From Pseudoselenomonas ruminantium (GTDB lineage Bacteria; Bacillota; Negativicutes; Selenomonadales; Selenomonadaceae), in contig NZ_FOQK01000024.1 in NCBI RefSeq assembly GCF_900113715.1, forward strand, positions 14,561 through 50,080: a DNA stretch of 35,520 nucleotides. Reading direction: 5' to 3'. The number at the start of each line of letters is the position of its first letter. The stretch's first letter is position 1. The notes under the pieces were generated by a model. That model was not told where the DNA came from. It saw only the letters and a program-made list of their open reading frames with translations, and ran no database searches. Below are positions 8,724 to 16,684 of the stretch, piece after piece. A program made the position numbers and the translations under genes.

Positions 8724-9951
8724 TGCACAGGAATTCCTAAAGGATTTCCCCTTGCTTCATGGGGAAATCGATGGCAGGCATATCGCTTATCTCGATAATG
8801 GTGCGACGACGCAGAAGCCGCAGCAGGTGATCCAGTCGATCTGCGGCTACTATGGCGGCTGCAATGCCAACCCGCATCGCGGGGCTTATGCGCTTTCGGT
8901 CAAGGCGACAGATATCTACGAATCGGCGCGCAAGCGCACGGCACAATTCATCAAGGCGGACCGTTCCGAGGAAATCGTCTTCACGAAGAATGCCACAGAG
9001 GCGCTGAACCTGGTGGCATACAGCTATGGTCTTGCGAATGTCGGGGCTGGCGACGAAATCGTCATCAGCGTTTCGGAGCATCACAGCAACCTGGTGCCTT
9101 GGCAGTTCGTTGCCAAGACCAAGGGGGCGACGCTAAAATACATCTACCTTGAGGAAGATGGCAACCTCTCGCAGGAGGATATCGAGACGAAGATCACGGA
9201 GCGCACGAAAATCGTAGCGGTCACGCAGGTATCGAATGTCCTCGGCCTCAAGAATGATGTCAAGAGCATCGTCAAGAAAGCCCATAGTGTCGGAGCTGTC
9301 TGCATTATCGACGGCTCACAGAGCGTGGCGCATATGGCCGTCGATGTACAGGAGCTGGATTGCGACTTTTTCGCCTTCTCGGGCCATAAGATGCTCTCGC
9401 CGATGGGCATTGGCGTGCTCTATGGCAAGTACGAGATCCTTGACAAGATGGAGCCCTTCCTGCGCGGTGGCGATATGATCGAATACGTGCAGGAACAGGA
9501 ATCGACTTGGGCGGAGCTGCCGGCGAAATTCGAGGCAGGTACGCAGAACGTCGGTGGGGCGGCAGGTCTTACGGCGGCTATCGACTATCTCGAAGCAATC
9601 ACCTTCGACCGCATCGAAGCCATCGAAAAAGACCTGGTGGACTATGCTCTGCCGCAGCTCAGAGAGCTCCCCTATATCGAGCTCTACGGCTGTGACAGCA
9701 CGCGGGATAACAAGACGGGCATCATCGCGTTCAACATCAAGGATGTCCATCCCCATGATGTGGCGACAATCCTCGATAACGATGGTGTCGCTGTACGTGC
9801 GGGCCATCACTGCGCCCAGCCGCTGCATCGTTATCTCGGCCAGAATGCCAGCTGCCGTGCGAGCTTCTATCTCTACAACACGCGCGAGGATATCGACCGC
9901 TGGATAGCGGCGCTGAAAAAGGTACGGGGGGTATTAGGTTATGGCGCTTGA
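8716..9951 (+). CDS. sufS: SufS cysteine desulfurase
   Basis: PLP-dependent group II cysteine desulfurase that takes sulfur from L-cysteine and passes it, as persulfide, to SufU. The 411 aa match the usual length. The PLP lysine lies in the SGHKML motif after the DGSQSVAH segment, and the catalytic cysteine in RAGHHCAQP. The C terminus has the typical YNTREDID segment. The start overlaps sufD by 8 bases and has GGGGAGG upstream. The sufU start overlaps its end by 11 bases. Confidence 0.96.
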   Translation: MADAQEFLKDFPLLHGEIDGRHIAYLDNGATTQKPQQVIQSICGYYGGCNANPHRGAYALSVKATDIYESARKRTAQFIKADRSEEIVFTKNATEALNLVAYSYGLANVGAGDEIVISVSEHHSNLVPWQFVAKTKGATLKYIYLEEDGNLSQEDIETKITERTKIVAVTQVSNVLGLKNDVKSIVKKAHSVGAVCIIDGSQSVAHMAVDVQELDCDFFAFSGHKMLSPMGIGVLYGKYEILDKMEPFLRGGDMIEYVQEQESTWAELPAKFEAGTQNVGGAAGLTAAIDYLEAITFDRIEAIEKDLVDYALPQLRELPYIELYGCDSTRDNKTGIIAFNIKDVHPHDVATILDNDGVAVRAGHHCAQPLHRYLGQNASCRASFYLYNTREDIDRWIAALKKVRGVLGYGA

Positions 9952-10384
9952 TGACGTATATACGGAGGTACTCGGGGAGCACAGCCGCAATCCCGACCAC
10001 AAACATCACCTGAGCTGCGCGACCTGCTCGGTGAAGGGCCGCAATCCGAGCTGCGGCGATGAGATCACGCTGGAACTGCAGGTGGAGGACGGCATGGTCA
10101 AGGATGCGGCCTTCACGGGCATTGGCTGTGCGATCTCCCAGGCCAGCACGGACATCATGGCGGAGCTGATCCGCGGCAGATCCGTCGAGGAAGCCCGCGG
10201 GCTGGCGCAGAAGTTCATCAGCATGATCAAGGGTGAGATCACGGATGAAGAAGAGCTGGAGGAGCTGGATGAAGCCCTGGCGCTCAAGAATGTCTCGCAT
10301 ATGCCGGCTCGTGTCAAATGTGCGGTTTTGGCTTGGCATACGCTGGATGATGCCTTGAAATCCGGAAATAATAACAAACAGTAA
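9941..10384 (+). CDS. sufU: SufU zinc-dependent sulfurtransferase
   Basis: Acceptor of persulfide sulfur from SufS, characteristic of Firmicutes SUF systems. The 147-aa protein has the three zinc-ligand cysteine motifs NPSCGD, GIGCAIS and RVKCAVLAW. An additional CATC pair occurs just before the NPSCGD motif; related clostridial-type proteins often have a cysteine here. It is the last gene of the suf operon and overlaps sufS, followed by DnaA-box-like repeats that may also fold into a terminator. Confidence 0.95.
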   Translation: MALDDVYTEVLGEHSRNPDHKHHLSCATCSVKGRNPSCGDEITLELQVEDGMVKDAAFTGIGCAISQASTDIMAELIRGRSVEEARGLAQKFISMIKGEITDEEELEELDEALALKNVSHMPARVKCAVLAWHTLDDALKSGNNNKQ

Positions 10385-10387
10385 TAC

Positions 10388-10485
10388 TTATCCACAAAAT
10401 GTTGGGGATATCCACGGCATAACTGTGGATAAAGGCGACGTTTTGTGGATTTTTCCTGTGGATATGTGTAAATAAATGTGGATAA
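10388..10485. promoter_or_regulatory. Cluster of DnaA-box-like sequences
   Basis: Within about 100 bp there are three perfect TTATCCACA boxes: 10388-10396 (+), 10424-10432 (-) and 10477-10485 (-). There is also one single-mismatch box (10457-10465, -) and two with two mismatches (10408-10416, +; 10444-10452, -). The perfect 9-mer is the classical DnaA consensus. The cluster fills the sufU to flavoprotein gap, and its last box lies just before the Shine-Dalgarno site. DnaA control of the downstream gene, or titration of DnaA, is inference. Confidence 0.65.
10391..10454 (+). terminator. Possible terminator of suf operon built from the same repeats
   Basis: The arms 10391-10402 and 10438-10449 pair over 12 bp with one G-U, followed by five T. 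An inner 7-bp perfect pair (10409-10415 with 10425-10431) extends the hairpin. This offers a structural explanation for part of the DnaA-box cluster, though it does not explain the two outermost minus-strand boxes. Confidence 0.45.
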
Positions 10486-10502
10486 AGGAAGGAATAAGCA
10501 CA

Positions 10503-11006
10503 ATGGCAATGAAAGAAGTCAAACCAGAAGCATTCAACGAAAGCGTGTTCCAGGTAATCGGCAAGGACTGGTTGCTCGTCACTGGCGAAGCTGAGGGCAA
10601 GGCAAATGCAATGACGGCCTCATGGGGTGGCATGGGCATCATGTGGGGCAAGCCCGTGGCATATATCTTCATCCGTCCGAGCCGCTACACCAAGGAGTTC
10701 ATCGATAAGGCCGAGGGGCTGACGCTGTCAGTATTTGCGGAGGACCGCCGCAAGATGATGAGCTACTTCGGTACTGTTTCGGGCCGCGATGAGGACAAGA
10801 TTGCCAAGGCTGGACTTACCGTACGCCATGACAATGGCCGCACGTACTTTGATGAAGCGCGCGTGACGATGCTCTGCCGCAAGCTCTATGCGCAGGAGCT
10901 CAAGCAGGAGTGCTTCATCGACAAGGCTTGTGATGAGAAATGGTACAACGATGATTATCATACGATGTATATCGTCGAGATCGACAAGATCCTCGTGCAG
11001 GAGTAA
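10503..11006 (+). CDS. Flavin reductase-like FMN-binding protein
   Basis: A 167-aa cytoplasmic protein of the flavin reductase-like/flavoredoxin split-barrel family. The N-terminal part has the typical ANAMTASWGGMGIMWGKPV pattern in which Thr/Ser and backbone atoms contact FMN, followed by IRPSRYT. These proteins use NAD(P)H-derived electrons, or pass electrons in anaerobes; the partner is unknown here. The ATG at 10503 with AAGGAAGG upstream is preferred over an upstream GTG-type frame extension. The Crp/Fnr gene starts 3 bp after its stop, so the two are one unit. Confidence 0.85.
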   Translation: MAMKEVKPEAFNESVFQVIGKDWLLVTGEAEGKANAMTASWGGMGIMWGKPVAYIFIRPSRYTKEFIDKAEGLTLSVFAEDRRKMMSYFGTVSGRDEDKIAKAGLTVRHDNGRTYFDEARVTMLCRKLYAQELKQECFIDKACDEKWYNDDYHTMYIVEIDKILVQE

Positions 11007-11009
11007 GTG

Positions 11010-11714
11010 ATGGCAGCGATGGCGGAAGTGAAGGAACAGCTTATCCCTGTGCTGCAGAAATGCTCGCTGACAGATGGGATGAGCGAGGCGGAGATCCGCG
11101 AGCTGCTGAGCCTGGCGCAGGTGCGCATCAGGGATTATGCCAAGGGAGATATCGTTTTCCATGAGGGTGAAGTGCCGCACTGCATCTATATCCTGCTGGC
11201 TGGTGAGGTACATATCCTCAAGGACACGTTCTCGGGACGGCAGATCTTCCTTTCGGAAATCGCCGAGGCTGGGGATATGTTTGGCGAGGTCTACGAGGTA
11301 CTGGAACAGCCTTATGACATGTATGTTGAGGCGGTGAAGCCGACCCGTGTGCTCGAGATTGCGAGCCGGCTGCTGTCGTTTGATGCAGGCGGCGAGCTCA
11401 CGCAGAGTGCGCTTTTGGTGCAACGCAATCTCATGCGCATCTTCGCGCGCAAGGCGTACTTCATGGCTGGCAAGCTCAAGGTGCTCGCCAGTGGCAGCCT
11501 GCGTGAGAAGATCGTGCGCTTCCTGTTCCAGCACCTTGGCGGCGATGGCTGCATAGAGCTGGCAGTCAGCCGCGAATTCCTGGCGGCGTATCTGGCGGTC
11601 ACGCGGCCGTCTCTTTCCCGCGAACTTTCGGCTATGCAGCGCGAAGGGATACTGGCTGTTGATGGCAAGACCATCAAAGTCGTGGATATGGAGCGCTTTG
11701 AGGCATATCTCTGA
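11010..11714 (+). CDS. Crp/Fnr-family transcription regulator
   Basis: A 234-aa DNA-binding regulator. Residues about 20-140 form the cyclic-nucleotide-binding-like sensor barrel (GDIVFHEGEVPHCIYILLAGEV, GDMFGE), followed by a long dimer helix and a C-terminal winged helix (SREFLAAYLAVTRPSLSRELSAM). It has no N-terminal cysteine cluster, so it is not a classical Fe-S FNR, and the effector is unknown. The ATG at 11010 has AGGAG with good spacing; a GTG directly before it is less likely. Co-transcription with the flavoprotein suggests a redox or stress theme, which is inference. Confidence 0.88.
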   Translation: MAAMAEVKEQLIPVLQKCSLTDGMSEAEIRELLSLAQVRIRDYAKGDIVFHEGEVPHCIYILLAGEVHILKDTFSGRQIFLSEIAEAGDMFGEVYEVLEQPYDMYVEAVKPTRVLEIASRLLSFDAGGELTQSALLVQRNLMRIFARKAYFMAGKLKVLASGSLREKIVRFLFQHLGGDGCIELAVSREFLAAYLAVTRPSLSRELSAMQREGILAVDGKTIKVVDMERFEAYL

Positions 11715-11740
11715 GAGGTGTGCGGGAAAAATCTGCATAG

Positions 11741-11777
11741 AAAAACGGGACATGCTGTGGGGGCATGTCCCGTTTTT
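11741..11777 (+). terminator. Rho-independent terminator after the Crp/Fnr gene
   Basis: Perfect 15-bp arms (11741-11755, 11763-11777) with a 7-base loop and flanking A/T runs. The AT-rich 190 bases that follow, up to 11966, show no gene. Confidence 0.88.
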
Positions 11778-11966
11778 CGAGAGAATTAGAGATTTAGGAA
11801 TCGAATGTATGTAAATTCTTCTGGGGAAGAAGAATTACCAATAGGGAAGTTCACAAAGATGTGTGTATTCGCTTTCCTGCTCACAAACTAAAGTATAGAC
11901 CTGCTTTTTTAAAAAATCATATGCTAAACATTAGATTGTGATTATATTCGCAGAGGAAAGGCCATA

Positions 11967-12209
11967 TCAGGTATTCTTGGCGATGACGGCACCGACTACT
12001 GCACCGATGATGGCGGCAGTATTGCGCTCACCCTCGGAATATTTCTTCGGATGGGAGCGGTGCGAGAGTTCCTGAACCTCATAGCGGGGGCCGAACTCCT
12101 GATGATGGCGCGGACTGGCCTCGGAGACCGTGGCACTGAAGATGCCAAGGCTTACGAAACTGGCCAGAACGGCAGCCGTAGTGACTTTCAAGCATTTCTT
12201 GTTGAACAT
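11967..12209 (-). CDS. Small exported protein with C-terminal glycine-zipper-like helix
   Basis: An 80-aa protein with an N-terminal signal peptide (about 1-31, cleavage near SEA-S), a His/Arg-rich middle, and a C-terminal segment AAIIGAVVGAVIAKN that resembles a glycine zipper. The ATG at 12209 is preceded by AAGGAG. I do not recognise a named family. Proteins of this type are often periplasmic or outer-membrane-associated. It is monocistronic on the minus strand and divergent from the menaquinone operon. Confidence 0.7.
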   Translation of the reverse strand: MFNKKCLKVTTAAVLASFVSLGIFSATVSEASPRHHQEFGPRYEVQELSHRSHPKKYSEGERNTAAIIGAVVGAVIAKNT

Positions 12210-12296
12210 GGTATGTTCATCTCCTTTTCGTAGAATAGTCTTTGAACATCTCAGTCCCTGAGAACGGTGTATGTGTCGTTCCTGACTACAGTTAAC

Positions 12297-12324
12297 AGTA
12301 TAGAGCTGCTGGCTTAGAAAACAA
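12297..12324 (-). promoter_or_regulatory. Possible promoter of the small exported protein
   Basis: Minus-strand TTGTTT (12319-12324) and TATACT (12297-12302) are separated by 16 bp, leaving a leader of about 80 bases. The leader contains a 5-bp inverted pair (ctcag/ctgag). Confidence 0.4.
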
Positions 12325-12397
12325 GGTGGAGGCTGTTAAAAGTTGATTAAGGAAACTATTATTTTCTACTGAGAAGATGAAAACGAACGATAAATAC

Positions 12398-12426
12398 CTG
12401 CAAATGTAACCGAGAGATGTTATAAT
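12398..12426 (+). promoter_or_regulatory. Extended -10 promoter of the menaquinone operon
   Basis: A perfect TATAAT (12421-12426) is preceded by TGT (12418-12420), an extended -10, with a weak CTGCAA at the -35 position (12398-12403). It lies about 55 bp before the TTG start of the first mqnE-like gene. Confidence 0.65.
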
Positions 12427-12481
12427 TAATAGATATGTATAGAGACGGCTTTCCTATATTATAGATTTTGGAGGGAATGGA

Positions 12482-13579
12482 TTGTTAGCAGCGGAAACCT
12501 ATCGGGATATCGAGGCAAAGATCATGGGCGGGGAGCGGCTCAGCCGTGAGGACGGCATCCGCCTGTTCCACTGTCCGGACATTGCCTGGCTCGGCGCTAT
12601 GGCCGACCATGTCCGCAAGGAAAAATGCGGTGATATCGTTTATTACAATGTGAATTGTCATGTGAATCTTACGAATATCTGCACGTCACACTGTAAGTTC
12701 TGTGCGTTCGGCCGCGACGAGGATGACAAGGGTGCCTATGCGATGAGCAAAGAGCAGGCCATCGCCGTGGTGCGGGATGCGATGCAGGATCCGGATCTGG
12801 CGGGGCTCCACGTTGTCAGCGGTCTGCATCCGACCTGGACGTTCGAGCACTATCTCGGCATCGTCAAGGCACTGCATGAGACATTCCCGCAGCTCTACAT
12901 CAAGGGCTTCACGGGAGTGGAAATCACGCATTTCAGCGAGATCTCGGGGCTGTCCATCGAGGAGGTACTCGTGCGCCTGCGTGATGAAGGCGGCCTGCAG
13001 GCCATCGCGGGCGGCGGTGCTGAAATCCTCTCGGACCGTGTGCGCGGGGAGCTTTGCCCAGGCAAGGCGTCGGCCGACCAGTGGCTCGAGGTCGCGCGTA
13101 CGGCGCACAAGCTCGGCATCAAGTCGAACGCGAGCATGCTCTACGGCCACATCGAGACCATCGAAGAGCGCGTCGACCATCTGCTGCGGCTGCGGGAGCT
13201 GCAGGATGAGACGGGGGGCTTCCAGACCTTTATCTGCTTCCCGTTCCTGCCGAAGAATACGGAGCTGGGGCAGTCGGTCAAGCAGACGAGCATGTGGGAC
13301 GATTTGCGCACCATGGCGATCTCGCGCCTGATGCTCGACAACTTCACGAATATCAAGGCGTACTGGGTCATGCTGACCGTGCCGGTCGCACAGGTTGCCC
13401 TGGGATTTGGCGCCAACGATATCGACGGGACGGTACACAAGGAGACAATTCTGCACGATGCTGGCGCGACGAGCCCGACAGCGCTATCGGAGAACCAGAT
13501 CATCCGCATTGTCAAGGAAGCTGGGCGTATTCCTGCTTCCTGTGACTGCAATTTCAACATCATCCGCAAGTTTGAGTGA
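12482..13579 (+). CDS. mqnE: MqnE-family radical SAM enzyme (aminofutalosine synthase), copy 1
   Basis: Radical SAM protein of the futalosine menaquinone pathway. MqnE joins SAM to 3-enolpyruvylbenzoate to give 6-amino-6-deoxyfutalosine. The 365-aa length is normal, and the [4Fe-4S]-binding cysteines C67, C71 and C74 are present (CTSHCKFC). The segments VSGLHPTWTF, GHIETIEERVDHLL and LQDETGGF fit MqnE better than MqnC. The start is a TTG with GGAGGG at good distance; an ATG 4 bases upstream hits a stop at once. Compared with copy 2, the conserved LPGGGAEI loop reads AIAGGGAEI. This may be a true MqnE or a diverged paralogue with another substrate. Confidence 0.82.
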   Translation: MLAAETYRDIEAKIMGGERLSREDGIRLFHCPDIAWLGAMADHVRKEKCGDIVYYNVNCHVNLTNICTSHCKFCAFGRDEDDKGAYAMSKEQAIAVVRDAMQDPDLAGLHVVSGLHPTWTFEHYLGIVKALHETFPQLYIKGFTGVEITHFSEISGLSIEEVLVRLRDEGGLQAIAGGGAEILSDRVRGELCPGKASADQWLEVARTAHKLGIKSNASMLYGHIETIEERVDHLLRLRELQDETGGFQTFICFPFLPKNTELGQSVKQTSMWDDLRTMAISRLMLDNFTNIKAYWVMLTVPVAQVALGFGANDIDGTVHKETILHDAGATSPTALSENQIIRIVKEAGRIPASCDCNFNIIRKFE

Positions 13580-13602
13580 GCCGGAAGGCAGGAGGAAGCT
13601 CC

Positions 13603-14697
13603 ATGGAGATAAAGGAGAATATCGCCGCGGCCCGTGCCAAGGCCGAGCGCGGTGAGCGCCTTAGCCTTGGGGACGCGCTGGCACTCTACGAGGACAATGA
13701 TATCTTGTTCCTCGCAGCCTGCGCGCGCAAGGCTAAGGAGAAGAAGAGCGGCCGGAAGGTGTTTTACACCGTCAACCGCCATATCAATCTGACGAATGTC
13801 TGCAGCGCGAACTGCCCGCTCTGTGCGTTCCAGGTCGAGGACGGCGACAAGCGCGGTTTTACGCTGGAGTCCGAGGACATCGCGCGTATCGTTGCCGAGG
13901 CGCAGCAGGTCAGGAATCTATCGGAAATCCATATCGTCTCGGCGCTGCATCCCGACAAGCCGTTTGCTTATTATGTTGATGTCGTGCGGCAGGTCAAGGC
14001 AGCGCTGCCACAGGCCGATGTCAAGGCGTTCACGCCGGTCGAAATCGTGAATTTCGCGAAGCTGACGGGGAAATCCATCCGTGAGGTGCTTGAGATCCTG
14101 CAGGCAGCGGGGCTTGACAGCCTGCCGGGCGGTGGCGCTGAGATCCTTGCTGACCGCGTGCGGCAGATCATCTGCCCGAAGAAGGCGACGACTGCTGAGT
14201 GGATCGAGACGATGAAGACGGCGCACAGCCTGGGCATCCGCACGAATGCATCGATCATGTACGGCCATGTAGAGACCATCGAGGAACGGCTGCAGCATCT
14301 CATCACCATCCGCGATATCCAGGATGAGACGGGCGGGTTCCAGGCCTTCATGCTGTTCCCGTTCCATCCGGGCAATACGAAGCTCGGCGAGGAATACGGC
14401 CTGCGGCGCGTGGGCTCGTGGGAAGACTTGAAGATGATGGCGCTATCAAGGCTGATGCTTGACAACATCGACCATATCAAGGCCTTCTGGATCATGCTGA
14501 CGATGCCGATTGCCCAGCTGGCGCTGGGCTTTGGTGCTGACGATCTCGACGGCACGATCGGCGAGGAGAAAATCATCCATGCCGCAGGGGCGAAGACGAA
14601 TACTGGTATTACGCGGGAGATGCTCGAGAAGATGATACGGGAGACCGGCTATGAGCCTGTCGAGCGCGATACGTTCTATCATGAGGTGAAAGCATGA
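13603..14697 (+). CDS. mqnE: MqnE-family radical SAM enzyme (aminofutalosine synthase), copy 2
   Basis: Second MqnE-type enzyme (364 aa) with cluster cysteines at the same positions as copy 1 (C67, C71, C74; CSANCPLC). It keeps the canonical LDSLPGGGAEIL loop, the GHVETIEER segment and the C-terminal ERDTFY ending. The two copies share length and layout, so they are ancient or local duplicates. Which one makes aminofutalosine cannot be decided here. The ATG at 13603 follows AGGAGG; a frame extension upstream has no good ribosome site. Its stop overlaps the mqnC start (ATGA), so translation is coupled. Confidence 0.82.
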   Translation: MEIKENIAAARAKAERGERLSLGDALALYEDNDILFLAACARKAKEKKSGRKVFYTVNRHINLTNVCSANCPLCAFQVEDGDKRGFTLESEDIARIVAEAQQVRNLSEIHIVSALHPDKPFAYYVDVVRQVKAALPQADVKAFTPVEIVNFAKLTGKSIREVLEILQAAGLDSLPGGGAEILADRVRQIICPKKATTAEWIETMKTAHSLGIRTNASIMYGHVETIEERLQHLITIRDIQDETGGFQAFMLFPFHPGNTKLGEEYGLRRVGSWEDLKMMALSRLMLDNIDHIKAFWIMLTMPIAQLALGFGADDLDGTIGEEKIIHAAGAKTNTGITREMLEKMIRETGYEPVERDTFYHEVKA

Positions 14698-15722
14698 CGA
14701 GACTGACACCAGCGCAGGGCGAGGCGCTGCTGCTGCACGGCGATCCGATCGAGCTCGGGCAGCAGGCAGATGCGGCGCGCCGCAAGCTGTTTGACAATAC
14801 GGTTACATTCATCGTTGACCGCAATATAAACTATACGAATGTATGCAAGAACGAATGCAAATTCTGTGCGTTCTTCCGCCGCAAAGAGCACAAGGATGCC
14901 TATCTGCTCTCCTATGAGGAAATCCTGGATAAAGTCCGCGAGACAGCGGAGGCCGGTGGTACGCAGGTCATGATTCAAGGCGGGTTGCATCCTGATCTTG
15001 GCATCGAGTACTATGAGAAGATGCTGCGGCTTATCAAGGAGAATTTTCCGCAAATCACGATTCATTCGTTCACGGCGACGGAAATCCAGTACTTTGCCCA
15101 GCAGGCAGGGCTGTCGATTCTCGATACACTCAAGCGCTTGCAGGCAGCGGGGCTTTCGAGCCTGCCGGGGGGCGGGGCGGAGATCCTCGTCGATGAGGTA
15201 AGACGGCGGGTCAGTCCGAAGAAAATCATGACCGACGACTGGCTGCATGTCATGGAATGCGCACATAGCATCGGCATGGAGAGCACGGCGACGATGGTCA
15301 TCGGCTTTGGGGAGACGATGGCCCAGCGCATCGAGCATATGGAAAAGATTCGCCGGTTGCAGGACAAGACGGGCGGTTTCCGCGCATTCATCACCTGGAC
15401 CTATCAGCCTGGCAATACCGAGCTTGGCGGAGAAAAAACGACGGGCTGGGACTACATGCGGACACTGGCGCTCACGCGTCTCTATATGGATAACGTCAAG
15501 CATATCCAAGGCTCGTGGGTCACGCAGGGCGAGCGCATTGGCCAGTTGACCCTGGGATTCGGCGCTGATGACCTGGGCAGTATCATGCTTGAGGAGAATG
15601 TCGTGCGTGCTGCGGGTACGCGCTATGAGATGAGCATCAATAAGATGGCGGAGCTGATTCGCGGCGCTGGCAGGATGCCCGCCCAGCGTGATACGGAGTA
15701 CAGGGTAATCCGCCGGTTTTGA
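14694..15722 (+). CDS. mqnC: MqnC cyclic dehypoxanthinylfutalosine synthase
   Basis: Radical SAM enzyme that cyclises dehypoxanthinyl futalosine in menaquinone biosynthesis. The 342-aa protein has the cluster motif C51, C55, C58 (CKNECKFCAFFR) and MqnC-type blocks: GGTQVMIQGGLHPDL, LPGGGAEIL, GFGETMAQRIEHM, SWVTQG and the diagnostic LGSIMLEENVV near the C terminus. The start overlaps the stop of the preceding gene by four bases. Clear separation from the two MqnE-like neighbours gives good confidence in the name. Confidence 0.93.
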   Translation: MTRLTPAQGEALLLHGDPIELGQQADAARRKLFDNTVTFIVDRNINYTNVCKNECKFCAFFRRKEHKDAYLLSYEEILDKVRETAEAGGTQVMIQGGLHPDLGIEYYEKMLRLIKENFPQITIHSFTATEIQYFAQQAGLSILDTLKRLQAAGLSSLPGGGAEILVDEVRRRVSPKKIMTDDWLHVMECAHSIGMESTATMVIGFGETMAQRIEHMEKIRRLQDKTGGFRAFITWTYQPGNTELGGEKTTGWDYMRTLALTRLYMDNVKHIQGSWVTQGERIGQLTLGFGADDLGSIMLEENVVRAAGTRYEMSINKMAELIRGAGRMPAQRDTEYRVIRRF

Positions 15723-15733
15723 GGAGATAGAGT

Positions 15734-16585
15734 ATGAGTGAAATCAAGATACCGAAAGCCGACTATGCCGTCGTGGGCGGATCGGGCACGCTTTCGAGCA
15801 ACTTTCCGGCGAATTTGCCGGATGAGGACGTTGAAATCCTTGCTGATAACCTGCACTTTGAGACGCCCTATGGCATGAGCCCGGCCATCCGCTTGTTCCG
15901 GGTGGGGCAGAAGCGTGTATTGACCGTCAAGATGCATGGCTGGCGCTCGGGGGTCACGCGCGCTGATGCGAGCCGTCAGGTATTCTGGACCTTCCGCGAA
16001 GCAGGCGTCAAACGCATCATTTCCGAGGGCGGTGTTGGCACGGTCAACAAGCTCTTGGATTTGCGGGATTTCATCATCCCCGATGATTACCTTGACCTTT
16101 CGGTGCGCAAGGATGTCATGCTTGATGGCCGTTACCTGCTCATCATGCGTGATGCCCTGTGTCCTGAAATGCGGCAGGCATTGATTCAGGCGACGAAAAA
16201 ACGCTTTACTGGCCGCGTATTCACGCGCGGTACTTATGCGGTAACGGATGGCCGGCACTTTGAAAGCCCGGCTGAGGTCGCGATGATGAACGGCCATGCC
16301 GATATCGTCGGCCAGAGCATCGCGCCGGAGGTCTACCTGGCCCGTGAAATTGGCGCCTGCTATGCGGGACTTTACTTTACGGTCAACTATGGCGAGGGCA
16401 TTCGCGAGAAGTGGTCACATCAGGATATGGCGGATATCTTCTATGACGATGCGCCGATGATTGGCGAAATCATCCTTGAGACCATCCGGAACGTTGCGGC
16501 TGATGACCGGCATTGCGAGTGCTTGGATCTTCGCAAGGAAACCTTGCTCAAGGACGTCTATAACGAAGTATCGGCCAAGGGCTGA
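15734..16585 (+). CDS. Purine nucleoside phosphorylase / MTAP-family protein; candidate futalosine nucleosidase
   Basis: A 283-aa protein of the PNP/MTAP fold, with the GGSG phosphate-loop start, the ISEGGVGTVN strand and a C-terminal APEV region. By-eye alignment places Glu (HFES) and Asn (TVNY) where human PNP has Glu201 and Asn243. MTAP, which is adenine-specific, has other residues there, including Asp220. This predicts a 6-oxopurine base such as hypoxanthine. The PNP phosphate-site Ser33 and Ser220 equivalents seem kept, while the Arg84 position looks changed. Being last in an mqnE-mqnE-mqnC operon, it may release hypoxanthine from futalosine in place of MqnB. Ordinary purine salvage is the alternative. 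Confidence 0.75.
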   Translation: MSEIKIPKADYAVVGGSGTLSSNFPANLPDEDVEILADNLHFETPYGMSPAIRLFRVGQKRVLTVKMHGWRSGVTRADASRQVFWTFREAGVKRIISEGGVGTVNKLLDLRDFIIPDDYLDLSVRKDVMLDGRYLLIMRDALCPEMRQALIQATKKRFTGRVFTRGTYAVTDGRHFESPAEVAMMNGHADIVGQSIAPEVYLAREIGACYAGLYFTVNYGEGIREKWSHQDMADIFYDDAPMIGEIILETIRNVAADDRHCECLDLRKETLLKDVYNEVSAKG

Positions 16586-16602
16586 CTGAATAATCGAATG
16601 TG

Positions 16603-16634
16603 GAAGGGCTGTGCAGGAATATGCACAGCCCTTC
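16603..16634 (+). terminator. Hairpin terminator after the mqn operon
   Basis: Perfect 13-bp arms (16603-16615, 16622-16634) with a 6-base loop. The T tract after it is weak, so termination may be partial. Confidence 0.65.
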
Positions 16635-16684
16635 TTGAATAATGAGGTAGAATCAGACGGTTATGAAACAAAGGAGGCTGGGGA

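Noticed and set aside
10388-10485. Chromosome replication origin
   Set aside because: DnaA boxes are present but there is no AT-rich unwinding element beside them and no dnaA, dnaN, recF, gyrB or rpmH gene nearby.
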